In this document: positions 20,810 to 32,257 of the stretch, piece by piece | Layout: each line of letters opens with the position of its first letter | Numbering within the stretch: position 1 is the first letter of the stretch | NCBI GenBank assembly: GCA_945859915.1 | Contig: CAMAPF010000056.1 | Span: forward strand, 186,001 to 250,000 | Length of the DNA: 64,000 nt | Direction: 5' to 3' | DNA from: Cuscuta epithymum | Lineage: Eukaryota > Streptophyta > Magnoliopsida > Solanales > Convolvulaceae | Notes under the pieces: model-generated | Told to the model about the DNA's origin: nothing | What the model saw: the letters and a program-made list of their open reading frames with translations, nothing else | Database searches by the model: none | Program-made: the position numbers and the translations under genes

Positions 20810-21196
20810 TGTTGGTCCCAGTTTATGCAGACTAACGATCAACTAGATGGTATTTGTAGATAAACAGAAAGAAAGATTTCATAGAATGATATTAGATGTT
20901 ATCGAGAACAGAGAAATCTTCTTTCTATTATATCGAGAAGTATTTGAGCAGCGTAAGGATAATGTGTTATTGATCGATATCGGTACCTGTACACAAGGCG
21001 CATATTTATAGGCGCTGTACAGGTTACCGATTTAGGTAAACCTTGGAAGTTGGGCCAAGGCCTTTTTGGGCCTTATTCCCTTTACCTTATTTGCTACATA
21101 ATAAATACTAATCTAATACCATAAATGGTATAACTAGTCTACTTTATTTAAACAAGACATTACAGACAAACTTGACCCACAATAAAAGTTCTAACA
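20810..21196 (-). repeat. 5' LTR of the SIRE-like element
   Basis: 387 bp with TG...CA ends. It is the full-length version of the LTR, with 23 bp that the left copy has lost. Confidence 0.93.
21003..21010 (-). promoter_or_regulatory. TATA box of the SIRE-like 5' LTR
   Basis: Minus strand TATAAATA within the LTR, in the context GCCTATAAATATGCG. Confidence 0.65.
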
Positions 21197-21393
21197 AACA
21201 TCCTCAAAACACAGCCTTGACACTTAGAAAAATTTACAAGTGCAAGCATACTTAACTACAAAGACGATGAGGGAATCATGACGAGGAAAAGATTGTCATT
21301 AATGGATGCAAAGATACAAAAGGTGGGCGCTTCGGCCATTACACGCATTTCAGTGCTAAGACTACAAAAAACTAATGAAGGAAATAATACAAG

Positions 21394-23999
21394 CTATGAG
21401 GCCTCATCGGCTTGCTCCCTACCCTGGCCAGCATCTTCCCCATCGCCATCACCATCATCCTCATCGCCATCACAGTAATCCTCATCGGCCTGGGAATCGG
21501 CTGGCCCCTCGAGCAGGTAATCATCACTATCGCTCCATGGCTCTTCCCCTTCGTCCGAACTTAGGATCGGAGGTTTCCTCTCCGACAGGGGGAGCTTCAT
21601 ATCCTCATCAGGATTTTTCATCCGCCGGGGTAGACTCAAACCCCTCGGCCTCATCTTCCGGAAGCGACGACGAAGCTTCCTGTAAATCAGCCTCTGCATC
21701 CTGTACTGGCCGCAGTTGTAGAAAGCTTGCGTCTCGTTCATCCAGAAGTCCTCGCCGGCGGGATCCTTTATCACCCAATCTGTGAGCCTCTCGGCCACCA
21801 CCTTGTAGCAGAAGAGGATCTGTTCTTCGGCCTTCCACCCCTCGACCGTAAAGTCCTCGACGGCCTTCTGAGCAGCCTTCTCAGCTTCGGCCTTAAGTCC
21901 CTCGGCCTCCTCGGCCCTCTTAACAGCAGCAGCAACAGCTTCATTGGCCTTCTTCCGGGCTGCCTCGGCATCATTGAGCTGGCATTGGAGGAGCTTCATC
22001 TCGTCCTCCGCTGCCTTGGCCTTGTCCTTAAGGTCTTGAAGGGCCTCATCGGCCGAAACAGCTTTGGCCTCCACCTTCTTTAGCCGCTCAATCTCGGCTT
22101 CTTGCCTCCAGTGCTGCTCCCTCAACATCAGGGCGCCCTGGACGAAGCAAAGTTAGGAAATGAAATCCGAAAACCAAAGGGAAAAATCATAACTACGGGG
22201 AAGAGAAATTACCTGGACGACATAGTCCATCCCTCCATCGTACAGCCGAACATGCTTACCCTGTCGGCTGAGATATTGACGGTCATACTCAGGCATAGCC
22301 TGGGCAAGCACGTCATCACCGCTTACAGTCTTGTTGAAGAGACCGCCCTTCACCGGGTAGCGCACGGTCACTTCGTACGTTCCCTTGGCAAGGGCCTCCT
22401 CTAGGCGGGCAGCAGCGGCCGAAGAAGGAACCACGCGCGAGGCCGTGGCGACCATGGCCGAAGAGGGCCCCTCTTCCAAATCCACTAGGGGAAGGCTCTT
22501 AGCTGGATGAGCAGCCTCAGCAATTGGGGCGGAGGAAGCACCGGCCCCATCATTCTTCTTCGTCTTCTTTGGGACTGGCACCACATTCAGGCCAGCTTCG
22601 GCCAGAGTCTTTTGACCCTCATCGGCGGCCCTCTTGTTCTTCTTCTTGACGGCGGGTTTCTTGACGACCTCAGCACCCCCCTGAGAACCGCCCGCAGACT
22701 TCTTCGCTGCCTCAGCAGCTTGAGCAGCCTTCAGCTCCGCATCGGCTTTCTTCGCAGCTCGGGCCATGAATGACATTCGATCCATGACAAAACCTGCACA
22801 AAACAACGGAACATCAGTAAAACAATAAAGGAAATACCAAGAGAATGATAAGTAGACGAAGGACAACCTTCGGCTTCAGCAGGGACACCAAGCGAGGGAC
22901 TGTCGGCCTGTTCATAAGACCACTCCATCTTCGGCCAGAAGCCATCGTCCACATCACCAGGACAGTAATATCTCACGAAGCCGAGGGCAGCCATCCTGTA
23001 CTCCGTAACGTACGTCTTGATACTCCTCGGCCCCCCCTTTATGAAGGCCTCTACTTGGTTGCTTATTTCGGCACCCCATGGAGGAGAATGCAACTGGAAC
23101 ATGCCGCTATGGCCATTAGAGGGAAAGAACCCGCCTCGGCCCAGAGTTACAAACATGAACTTGGCTTTCCAGCCATGTATGGACGTAGGGAGATCCTTGA
23201 ACGACCTCCTCCCGCTAACCTGCTGCAGGGTTGCGTAACCAGCACAGTTTTGGTGGCTCCCTCGGCCAATCCGGAACATATTCATAAAAAGGGCAGTCGT
23301 CGGCGAGAACCCCAACTCGTCGCACCGGATTAAAAAGCCAATGATGATAGAAAAGCTATTGGGAGTCAGCAAGGCCGGGGGGAGCTCAACCATATCCAAA
23401 TACTCCTTGATGAACGGATGCAGAGGGAGCCTCAGGCCCTTGGCAAGGCTCATCGGATAAACCCCGAAATAGCCTGGAGGCGGATTCAAAACGTGATCCG
23501 ACGGCATGGGGGCCCTAACACGGCCGTAGGGACCAACGTACAGCTGTGCCACATGGTATTCGCCGAGGGATCCCTCTGGACGAATAATGTTAAGGTTTCT
23601 AAGATCCAACAGTGAATACCCCTGCGGTACCCCTTCACGCCTCTTCTGCCGATACGGCTTCTTTGCCCCGTGAGCCGAGGGGCCTTTCCCCGCCACAGAC
23701 GATATCGGCGGAGGACAAGGTATGTTGGCAGAAGATGACGCCTCGTCACCTCTCAAAGGCGAGTTGGATATCGCCTCATCCTCACCCGAGTTCTGAGCAC
23801 CCGCATCGTCACTCAGTCTCTCCTCGTCCACCGAAGTGCGGTAATCCGCAGTAGTCTCCATCTCCATTGCCAGTTCGTCCACAAGGGTCAAGTCGATTCG
23901 AGGCGAGTCGTCTTCCTCGTCAAAAGGCATGTCCTCTTCGTCCAACGAGGCTGTTAAATCAATGGGGGAGGGAACGCTACGGCCGTCAGGAAACGGCAT
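21394..23999 (-). CDS. three-exon antisense accessory gene of the Tat gypsy element
   Basis: Lies opposite to gag-pol, between integrase and the 3' LTR. Exons: 23999-22868, 22793-22213 and 22137-21394. Both introns (74 and 75 bp) have GT...AG ends (GAAG/GTTGTC to TGTGCAG; CCAG/GTAATT to CGTCCAG). The joined length is 2457 bases, 818 codons plus stop, with phases preserved, which supports the model. Exon 1 has an acidic N-terminus and then a region resembling the 'putative gypsy type transposon' family (Pfam Transposase_28 by memory; SIIIGFLIRCDELGFSP, GWKAKFMFVT). Exon 2 is Ala/Lys-rich. Exon 3 is a coiled coil with an acidic tail. Grande-type elements carry comparable antisense genes; function unknown. 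Start chosen at the first ATG in frame. Confidence 0.82.
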
Positions 24000-24260
24000 A
24001 ACATCTAAAAGCTTATTCCTAAGGGTGGTTTTTCGGATCAAAGTGGTTTCCCTACAAACACTAGATCTAACCCCCTAGGAAGCAAAGTATAAGAAAATAA
24101 AGAAGAACAGGCAAGAATCTGACCTTTGAAGATTTGAAGATCCGAAGGAAGGTTGATGAACACTTGAAGAAACCTCGGGAGCTTTCTCTCTCTAGAAACA
24201 AAGGGGCAGCACTTCGACTCAAGCAAATGCAAAATAAGGGGAAGGCTTCGGAGCAAGGGG

Positions 24261-24268
24261 TATTTATA
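24261..24268 (-). promoter_or_regulatory. TATA box of the antisense gene
   Basis: Minus strand TATAAATA (context GCCTATAAATACCCC) lies about 260 bases before the ATG at 23999, leaving a leader of about 230 bases. It suggests the antisense gene has its own promoter rather than depending on an LTR. Confidence 0.6.
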
Positions 24269-24299
24269 GGCATCCCCCCAACAGTCACTACACGTGGCA

Positions 24300-25386
24300 A
24301 CCTCCAATTGGCCACCTCAACGGCACCTCTCCTAGAGCCAATCAGCGCTTTTCTTTTCACATTCCACTCTAAGGCCACCGCAACGGCCCAACAAGCCCCA
24401 AAGCTAGGATGAGCATCGGCCTACTCACTCAAAAGCAAGGAAAAACTCGCTGCGGCCCAACTTACCAAAAGGGATGGCCACATCATCCAAAACGCTCTAC
24501 GGCCCCAAAGTGACCCAAGGAACCACAAGTATCGCTACGGCTACTTACGCGCACATCGTTTGATGATGACCCCGGTATTGCGGCATTCGTCCAAGGGTTC
24601 TCCCACAGGGTTACCTTGGACAGGTTCGCCTAAGGGTTGGACTCACGACTAACGCATAAGCTGTCGCATCGGCTGGAGTACATCATGACTCCCTTGTGCC
24701 TCAAATACTCTTCGGCCAAAGGAGTGGGGGACTGGGGGGACTGTATCGGTTACAGGAAAGGAAAACAGCATAAATTGGAACGCAACGGCCTCAACACACG
24801 GAGGATTTGCTACGGCTCACCAATGACAAAAGACAAACGATTCACCTCAATAGCATTGCGGATCGCATCGGCTACAGAGCCCAAAAATTAAAAACCCAAA
24901 ATACAAGATCCAGCACGCAACGGCTACGTACACTGGGGGACTGCGTCGGCTCACCAAGGCAAGAACCCACAAGTCAAACACTTCGGCTGTATGGCAAATC
25001 AAAGATGCGCAGCCGCATCGTCCGCATAAACGGAATCAACCATCTCCACTCCATAAAGCTACGTTGTCGCTGCGGCCAAAAAAGTTGTGAGGGAGCTCTT
25101 CGGCCCCAACAGATGAATAATGAAACAGGCCAGTTTTCCATCAGAATTCACATCTACGGAAAAAATAAAGCGCATCGCCTCGTCCTCAAAAACACTTTCA
25201 CAAGGAACGCATCGGCCCGCACCAAGGCCACGAATCCCCGAGAGCGCTTCGCCTCCTTCACATGAGGAAGCCGCTTCATCCAAAATCAAAGCAGAACCTC
25301 TTCGGCCACCAAGCACCTCGAGCTCACACAACGGCCAGCCAGAAAGGAACAAGTACTCCCTTTCGCTTCGGCTTCGCCTCAGCTCA
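24300..25386. other. gypsy non-coding region with iterated NNCGGC motif
   Basis: No convincing ORF. About 19 dispersed copies of GCATCGGCC, CTTCGGCC, CTACGGC, CAACGGC and similar strings occur in about 1 kb. The motif also occurs in both LTRs and near 7116. The short ORFs here are byproducts of the GC-rich repeats. Confidence 0.6.
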
Positions 25387-25402
25387 GAGAGTGGGGGACT
25401 CC
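25387..25402 (+). promoter_or_regulatory. polypurine tract of the gypsy element
   Basis: AGAGAGTGGGGGACTCC-type tract directly before the 3' LTR, the expected plus-strand primer position. Confidence 0.8.
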
Positions 25403-25864
25403 TGATAGAGTATATGGGCCTGGATCCCATGGCCCACATACTTAAGTCAACGATGACCAGAAGAACACCCACGTGGCCCCCTTCGGCCAGTGGGTCCGCA
25501 TCGGCCAGAAACCGAACCGACCCAGGAAGCACGCCTGGACTCCCGGGGGCCGCATCGGCCCATGGACCGCATCGGCCATGAGACCGCATCGGCCAAAAGG
25601 CACCGCATCGGCCAGATTTCGCCCTGGCAGAATGCATCTCTCTACTTTATTTACTAAGTATTGTACACAGCCCATTAGTGGCCCTATTTCACCCAAAGAA
25701 GGCATGATTATTGTAATGGGCCTCCTAAGCCCATAGCTAGGAGCCCAAATCCACATTTTTTCCTATAAATAGACCCCTTGGGGCTAGTTATAGGGGGTTG
25801 AGAAATATAATTACTCACTTTCTCTCTCTAGCTCTCACTTCTCTCTAGAATTAATACTCTATCA
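25403..25864 (+). repeat. 3' LTR of the Tat gypsy element
   Basis: 462 bp. The 17-bp excess over the 5' LTR is a tandem duplication around GACCGCATCGGCCATGA near 25565-25600. TATA box at 25764-25772. Confidence 0.95.
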
Positions 25865-26743
25865 CTATCTATATAAAAAAAATCTATATCTATCTATATC
25901 TATTTATCTATTCTATTTATATATAAGAAAAGAATAGGTTGTTTAAAGGACAATTAATTAAGCCCTTACTAATGCCTACGTGTTCTCTCTCCCGCATTTC
26001 TCTCCGATCACACATTTCGGCCACGTGGCTTGCTAATGTTTGCTTGCTTCTCATTGTCAATTCTCATCTCCCACGATTTTTGAACGGCGTTGCTTCATCA
26101 CAAAAAAAAAGGTGCATCTTTCCATCTTTATTTTCTGCGCACTCATCTCTCCGGACGATTTCAACGCTGATCGCTTACATTTAGAATTCCCCATTTATCT
26201 CTAATTGTATGCAAGGTACAATGCAGATCGACATTATGGCTTCGTACTCTCACTGCCCAATCTCCAATTCACCGTTCCCTAATCTGATAGTCTGCTACGT
26301 GATATTATTTCCTTGGCTTTATGGAACAATTCTGCTTAGGTATAAGATGAATTGTCTGAGATAATTGAATGCAAATTTCTGTTAAAACAATATATTGTTG
26401 CTTTTAAAATTTATGTTTACTTCTGTCTCAGGTTTAATTTTCTACCACATCAAGTCAATTTTGCAAGCACAAATCCTTGGGTGCCAAGTAGCAGAGGTAG
26501 TATCTAATTCTTCATTTCATTTGTTTCACGATTCTCTGTCAATACAACTTCAGTCCAGCTTTGATTATATTTTGCACATGTGTTGTTTGATTAAGTGTTT
26601 ACATATGTATGTCACTCATATTTCTGGCTGAGCTAATTTCATCTATAATGCATTTGGTTGATAGCATTAACCATTTTTTAAAGACTTGCTGAAGCATTTG
26701 GTAAAGTCCGTATTAGTCTGATAAATACGTAAAAGGCTCTACT
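25865..26743. other. intergenic stretch, no gene seen
   Basis: Starts with the target duplication CTATC and microsatellite to about 25925, then mixed sequence. No coding signal beyond short ORFs and no terminal repeats that I can pair. Confidence 0.5.
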
Positions 26744-27233
26744 TAATAGCGCATTATTATTATTAGGGAAAATGGAAACTAATAATCCAACCTTTTAGCG
26801 ATCTTCTTTCAATAATCCCACCTTTTGATTATTCATGAATAATCCAACCTTTGCACCTCATCTTCATTCATTGGTCCCTGGTCGGTTAATGACCTACTAT
26901 TCCAAGTTATTTTCTTATCTTTCCAAAATATTATCTTTGTGAAAGATGAGATTTATGGTATAATGATTTGCAAAGATAAGAAAATAGCTTGGAATAGCAG
27001 GTCATCAACCGGTCAGGGACCAGTGAATGAAGATGAGGTGCAAAGGTTGGATTATTCATGAATAATCAAAAGGTGGGATTATTGAAAGAAGACCGCTAAA
27101 GGTTAGATTATTAGTTTCCCTTATTATTATTAGTATTAAGGACCAATGTGTAATTACTTTATCTTGAATAGTATATATATATATGACTAGGGCTACCACA
27201 TTGGTAAGCCATTATTCCCATAATATTTCTACA
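26744..27233 (+). repeat. 5' LTR of the short-LTR copia, with inserted MITE
   Basis: Starts TAATAGCGC and ends TTTCTACA. The match to the 3' LTR is interrupted by 355 bp at 26766-27120. The terminal TG expected for an LTR is absent at this end. Confidence 0.88.
26766..27120. mobile_element. 355-bp foldback MITE, Mutator-type target duplication
   Basis: Its halves are inverted copies of each other for about 170 bp: GGGAAAATGGAAACTAATAA at the left, TTATTAGTTTCCC at the right. TTATTATTA flanks both sides (26757-26765, 27121-27129), a 9-bp duplication as in MULEs, although the ATT repeat makes its exact length uncertain. It has no coding capacity. Confidence 0.8.
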
Positions 27234-27245
27234 TGGTATCAGTCG
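27234..27245 (+). promoter_or_regulatory. primer-binding site of the short-LTR copia
   Basis: TGGTATCAGTCGC follows the LTR directly and matches the tRNA-Met site TGGTATCAG with a changed 3' part. Confidence 0.85.
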
Positions 27246-27276
27246 CTTAGGTTCCAAACCCTAAAACCAATTCACG

Positions 27277-28755
27277 ATGACTACTCCTCCGATCACCTCT
27301 GCGACGCCCTCATCCATGGTGCAGCCTTCCGTCGCTTCTGGTGCATCATCGCCATCAATAATCGGCACCAACAGTGGCGTTCCAGTCTTCAAAATAGGTT
27401 CTTCCTCCGGCATGGCCTCTTCTTCCCTTCCATCACCTTCTCGGTTCATGATGCCTCCACCGACGGGTCCTGGATCATACAGGCTGTTTAATATGCCTGA
27501 AGCATTCTCTTGGGTACCTACTCTTTCTGCACCGCCTCCTACTCCTGCTGCAGCAACTTCTCCGTTTCAAAGCCAGCAGATTCCTATTGCATTCCCTGGC
27601 CAAACATTTCCTGGACAACCCAGAATTCAGCCACCCGAACATACCTCCATGTCAAGACTGCCTGGGATTACGGTAACGCCAACTTCCCTTTCTACGTTAT
27701 TGTCCCAATTATCATTCTCAACTCCCAACGTTACAAAAATTGTCACTACTCGTTTGGATGTGGTTGAGGACTTCTTGCCATGGCGTACTCAATTTCAGTC
27801 CTTCATGGTCTCTCATGGCTTATTAGGCGTTTTAGATGGTACAATTGCAGCCCCTTTGCCTACTATTTTTTATAATAATGAACGTCGGGATATTCCCAAA
27901 CCGGAGTATCATTATTGGTTGAAAATTGATCAAACGGTTAGGTCATGGTTGTTTGCTACTATATCCCGTAATATTTTACTTGAAGTGCATGATTTACAAT
28001 TTTTTGCTTTAATATGGGAGCGCCTGGAAACTCGTTTCGTGCAAGCTAGCTTGGCCCGATCCATGGAACTCAAACGCCTTTTAAACTCTCTTAAGAAGGA
28101 CTCTCAGTCCATGGATGATTATCTACGGGATATCAAAGTTCTTGCGGACAATTTAGCATTGATAAACTGTCCGGTTAGTAACCACGACCTTCTGGAGGCT
28201 ACCATCACTGGATTGGGAAGGGGTTATGAGACACTCATCACCTCACTTACCCTGTTTCCAAACCAGTTCACTTTGGATAGCCTACGCCCACATCTCTTGG
28301 CTTTAGAACAGCGTTCCATCTATCTACGGAATGAAGAAAATCTGCCTGAGCATCAAGCTTTTGCTGCAGCAGAACCTGCTGCTAATGCTGTTCATCCAGT
28401 AGCTCGCGGAGGGGGGCAACCGCGTAATAATGGTGGGCGAGGTCCACACCGTGGTGGCAGGGGTCGGGGTCATCGCGGTAGAGGTCGAGGACAGCACGGA
28501 GGTGCTTATGGTGGTCCTCATCTTGCTGGTTATGGCGGCCCTCATGTTGCTGGATACGGCCAGCAAGTACCGGTGCAGCAGGGTTGGCCGCCCGGTCCAC
28601 GTGGACAGTCCATCCTCGGGGTTCCAGGTACTTCTATTTGTAATTCTAGTCGTGTTTTATCAGGTACAAATGCTTTATTTTATTATGGTACTCACCCATT
28701 TATTCTACAGGTTTTCCATCAGCTGAGAATACTTTTCAGTCTCCACCCCCCGTAG
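27277..28755 (+). pseudogene. gag: copia gag, frameshifted near its end
   Basis: ATG at 27277. After a Pro/Ser-rich N-terminus it has a UBN2-like Gag domain (KIVTTRLDVVEDFLPWRTQF, IWERLETRF, LNSLKKDSQSMDDYLRDIK), then a Gly/Arg-rich tail (RGRGHRGRGRGQ). The zinc knuckle (CQLCFSPGHSALNC) is in another frame from about 28690, so a frameshift lies between about 28600 and 28700. The stop at 28753 belongs to the wrong frame. Confidence 0.85.
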
Positions 28756-30344
28756 TTTGTCAGCTATGTTTTTCTCCAGGTCACTCTGCCCTTAATTGTG
28801 CCCGCTTCACTAATAATTCTGCTCCAGCACTGGCGGCTTTTCCTACGGGTGAGTCGAATGAGTCTGTTTGGTATCCTGATTCAGGGGCATCGGCTCATAT
28901 GACGCCACACGAAGGTATTCTCTCTAGTAAATCTATTTCCCCTGGCTCATTTTCTGTTCAAGTTGCTAATGGTAATAAAATTCCAGTTTTAAAAATTGGT
29001 TCTGTTAATTTATCCACACTTGGTCGCCCGCTTAAATTAAATACTGTCTTTCATGTACCGCACCTCAAATATAATTTGTTATCTATTCAGCGTTTATGTG
29101 CGGATAATGATTGTTCAGTAATTTTTAATAAAAATTATTTTTCTGTTAAGGACAATCACACGGGAGCCATTCTACTCCAGGCCTCCAGTGAAGACTCTGT
29201 CTACCCATTTCAAGCTGCCCACCTGACCACCTCTGCTCTTGCTCTAAAGACTACGCTAGTTTCAGGCCCTGTCTGGTACAAACGTCTTGGACATTGTGGA
29301 GACCGGGTTTTATCTCTTCTTAGGAAAAATAATTTATTTTTTGGTACTAGTAATTTTTCTCATGAGTGTGCTTCTTGTAAACTAGGCAAGTCCCACCGTC
29401 TTCCCTTTCAGGATGTTTTTCATACAAGTACTGCTCCTTTACAACTTATTCATTCTGATGTTTGTTAGTCTCCTACTTTGTCAAATTTAGGATTTAAATA
29501 TTATGTTTCTTTTATTGATGATTTCTCTCGTTTTACTTGGATTTATCCTCTGCGTTACAAGTCTGAAGTTTTTCCTAATTTTTGTCATTTTCAAAAACTT
29601 GTGGAAAATTTATTTAATTGCAAAATCAAATGTTTTCAAAGTGATGGAGGGGGTGAGTTTGTAGATTCTACTTTTCACTCTCATTTTTTGAACCATGGAA
29701 TTCTTTTTCGGAAATCTTGTCCGGACACTCCTGCACAGAATGGTGTGGCAGAACGTAAACATAGACATTTACTTGAATTGTCTCGAACCATGCTTATAGA
29801 CTCTAATCTTCCCTCCTCTTTTTGGGTTGATGCTCTCTACACTGCTACTTTTATTATTAATCGTTTGCCAACACCTACTTTGCATGGTTTGTCTCCTTAT
29901 GAGAAACTTTTTCACAAATCTCCTGATTATAATTTTTTACGAGTTTTTGGTTGTGCATGTTTTCCCAACATTGTGGCTAGTTCCTCTAATAAGTTATCTC
30001 CACGGTCTGCGCGTTGTGTTTTTCTTGGGTATGCTCCGGGGTATAAAGGATATCGTTGCCTGGACCCCCGGACTGGCCGTGTCTACATTAGCAGGGATGT
30101 TCAATTTCTTGAACACATTTTTCCTTACTCTACTCTCACATCTTTACCGACCTCTCCATCTCATTCCCTACAATCATGGAGTCCGACCCTCACTGCTAGC
30201 CCGGTCAAGCATCCCTTGGGTGGTCCAGTTTTGCCATCCCAGTCACTGCCCTCCCCCATAGCCATGTTCCAGAACACCCCAACCGGCTCACCCTCTCTCT
30301 CTCCAATACCACTACACCATTACAGCCTCACCCAACACCCTTAA
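28690..30344 (+). pseudogene. copia zinc knuckle, protease and integrase
   Basis: Frame 3 from about 28690: CCHC knuckle, then protease with YPDSGASAHMT, then pre-integrase (WYKRLGHCG, CASCKLGKSHRLPF) and integrase core (FIDDFSRFTWIYPL, FQSDGGGEF, PAQNGVAERKH). A TAG at 29466-29468 interrupts the frame after SDVC, where the family has a Trp-Gly. The frame ends at 30342 after a Pro/Ser-rich linker, a second shift lying just before. Confidence 0.85.
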
Positions 30345-32139
30345 GCAGCACTCCAGATTTTTCAGCCGAGAACTCACCTCCACTCACACCACTTACACCT
30401 CATTCTTCCCCAGGTAACGAATTATCCCCACCCCAGGCACCTTTGGCCTCACCTAACACAAGTCAGCCACTGCACACCACCCCTCCCCGAATGGCTCCCA
30501 ATATTCACCCCATGCGCACTAGAACTAAAGATGGTATTTTTAAACCCAAAAATATTTTTACTCTTAATGCTTTAGCTCTTCCTAATGATCTCACCTGTTT
30601 TTCTCAAGCATATAAAAGTTTTATTTGGCGGGCTGCTATGGCGGATGAATTTAATGCACTAATTGCAAATAAAACTTGAGATTTAGTACCTTATGATTCG
30701 AATAAAAATGTGGTTGGGTGCAAATGGGTTTACAAGATAAAATACCGTTCTAATGGTTCCATAGAGCGCCATAAGGCTCGTTTGGTTGCCCAAGGGTTTA
30801 ATCAACAGGCTGGGATAGATTTTTCTGAGACCTTTAGTCCTGTGGTAAAACCTACTACTGTCCGTTTAGTTCTCTTTGTTGCTATTTCTCTTGGTTGGCT
30901 TGTACGTCAATTAGATGTCAAAAATGCTTCTCTACATGGTCACCTCACAGAAGAAGTTAAGTATACATGCGTCAGCCTCCCGGTTTTATTCACCCTTCAT
31001 ATCCTTCTCATATATGTCGTCTCCGTAAAGCTCTCTATGGCCTTAAGCAAGCCCCTAGAGCTTGGTTTCATCGTTTCAGTGGCTTTCTTCTCTATCAGGG
31101 TTTCTCTCAGAGTCGGTCTGACTCTTCTATGTTCATCTTTCGATCTCAGAATCGTGTTTTGTATATCTTACTTTATGTGGATGATATTCTTATCACAGGT
31201 AGCTCTCAGTCTCTTGTTGATTAGTTTATTCTTGTTCTGTCTAAACAATTTGCTATGAAGGATCTGGGTAATCTGCATTATTTCTTGGGTATTCAAGCTC
31301 ACCACACTCCCAAGGGTTTATTTCTGTCCCAACACAAATATGCTTCTGACCTTTTATGCCGTTTTCATCTTCACACTGTCAAGTCTATCAAAACCCCTCT
31401 CCCGTCTCGCACTACTTTATCTCTCACTGATGGGGAACTTTTGAGTGATGCTACTGAGTATCGTGGTATGGTAGGTGCGTTACAGTACTTGACTATTACC
31501 CGACCTGATATTACTTATGCCGTTCACCTGGTTTCTCAGTTTATGCATGCTCCACGTACTACTCACCTAGCTGCTGTTAAGCGTATTTACAGGTACTTAC
31601 AGGGCACTTTGACACATGGCTTGTGGATTCGGTCAGGGCAGAAAATTTCGGTGGTTGTTGCTTACTCCGATGCGGATTGGGCTGGCTGCCCGGACAGTTG
31701 CCGCTCCACCACTGGATATGCTATTTTTCTGGAGGGTAATCTTATTTCTTGGAGATCCAAGAAGCAGCCTACCGTCTCCAAATCCTCTACTGAAGCTGAA
31801 TATCGGGCTGTGGCATACACTGTTCAGGATACGCTATTTATTCGTTCTCTACTGGCAGATATGGGCATCTTGGTCTCGGATCCGGTCAAGCTATTTTGCG
31901 ATAATGTTTCTGGTTCTTACCTTGCAGTTAATCCTATTCAGCATGATCGCAGCAAACACATTAAAATTGACTATCATTTTGTTCGTGAACGAGTAGCTCA
32001 TGGGGATCTTGTTGTCAGATACATTCCTACTCAGTTCCAGCTTGCAGATATTTTCACAAAGAACCTCACTAGTCAGCGTTTTGAGTTTTTACGTTCCAAT
32101 CTGCACATGGTGTCCCCTGCACAGATTGAGGGGGTGTAA
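30345..32139 (+). pseudogene. copia RT and RNase H, multiply broken
   Basis: Frame 2 runs to about 30955 with GCKWVYKIKY, LVAQGFNQQAGIDFSETFSPVV and VRQLDVKNA, interrupted by TGA 30677-30679 (a Trp codon in relatives). Near 30955 it shifts to frame 1, with LRKALYGLKQAPRAWFHRF and the intact LLYVDDILITGS. TAG 31222-31224 interrupts again; then RNase H follows (KSSTEAEYRAVA, DRSKHIKIDYHFV). The final TAA (32137-32139) lies inside the first bases of the 3' LTR. Confidence 0.88.
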
Positions 32140-32257
32140 TAGCGCATTATTATTATTAGTATTTAGGACCAATATGTAATTACTTTATCTTGATTAGTAT
32201 AAATATATTACTAGGGCTACCACATTGGTAAGCCATTATTTCCATAATATTTCTACA
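32137..32257 (+). repeat. 3' LTR of the short-LTR copia
   Basis: 121 bp, preceded by the polypurine tract GATTGAGGGGGTG. Here the two bases before TAATAGCGC are TG, so the canonical LTR probably begins TGTAATAG. Confidence 0.88.

Larger units (their letters stand above)
8181..21196 (-). mobile_element. Ty1/copia LTR retrotransposon, SIRE/Maximus-like
   Basis: 13,016-bp minus-strand element nested in the gypsy 3' region. LTRs are 8181-8544 and 20810-21196, with target duplication AACAT at 8176-8180 and 21197-21201. Order along the minus strand: LTR, primer-binding site, repeat-rich leader, gag with a long tail, protease, integrase, RT, RNase H, a 1.2-kb spacer, a large extra ORF, polypurine tract, LTR. 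The large size and the ORF after pol are typical of the SIRE/Maximus group. The LTRs differ by about three substitutions and one 23-bp deletion between CATAA repeats in the left copy. Gag-pol carries five in-frame stops and one frameshift. Confidence 0.93.
573..25864 (+). mobile_element. Ty3/gypsy LTR retrotransposon, Tat lineage
   Basis: Complete element with LTRs at 573-1017 and 25403-25864 and a target duplication CTATC at 568-572 and 25865-25869. The order gag, protease, RT, degenerate RNase H, second archaeal-type RNase H, integrase, then a long 3' region with an antisense gene, is that of the plant Tat group (Ogre, Retand and Grande relatives). Without the 13,016-bp copia insertion and its 5-bp duplication it is about 12.3 kb. 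The LTRs differ by about eight substitutions plus a 17-bp tandem duplication in the right LTR. Gag-pol is disabled by a frameshift and a nonsense codon. Confidence 0.95.
26744..32257 (+). mobile_element. short-LTR Ty1/copia element, degenerate
   Basis: 5514 bp with target duplication CTACT (26739-26743 and 32258-32262). LTRs are about 121 bp once the MITE in the left one is excluded, with about six or seven differences by eye, so this is an older insertion. The primer-binding site is of tRNA-Met type. Coding capacity is ruined by frameshifts near 28650, 30300 and 30955 and stops at 29466, 30677 and 31222. Ale/Retrofit-type affinity is possible but not certain. Confidence 0.92.

Noticed and set aside
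25870..26400. Possible Helitron 5' end in the TCTATAT-rich DNA after the gypsy element
   Set aside because: The TC start cannot be told from the microsatellite and no matching 3' hairpin with CTRR was found downstream.
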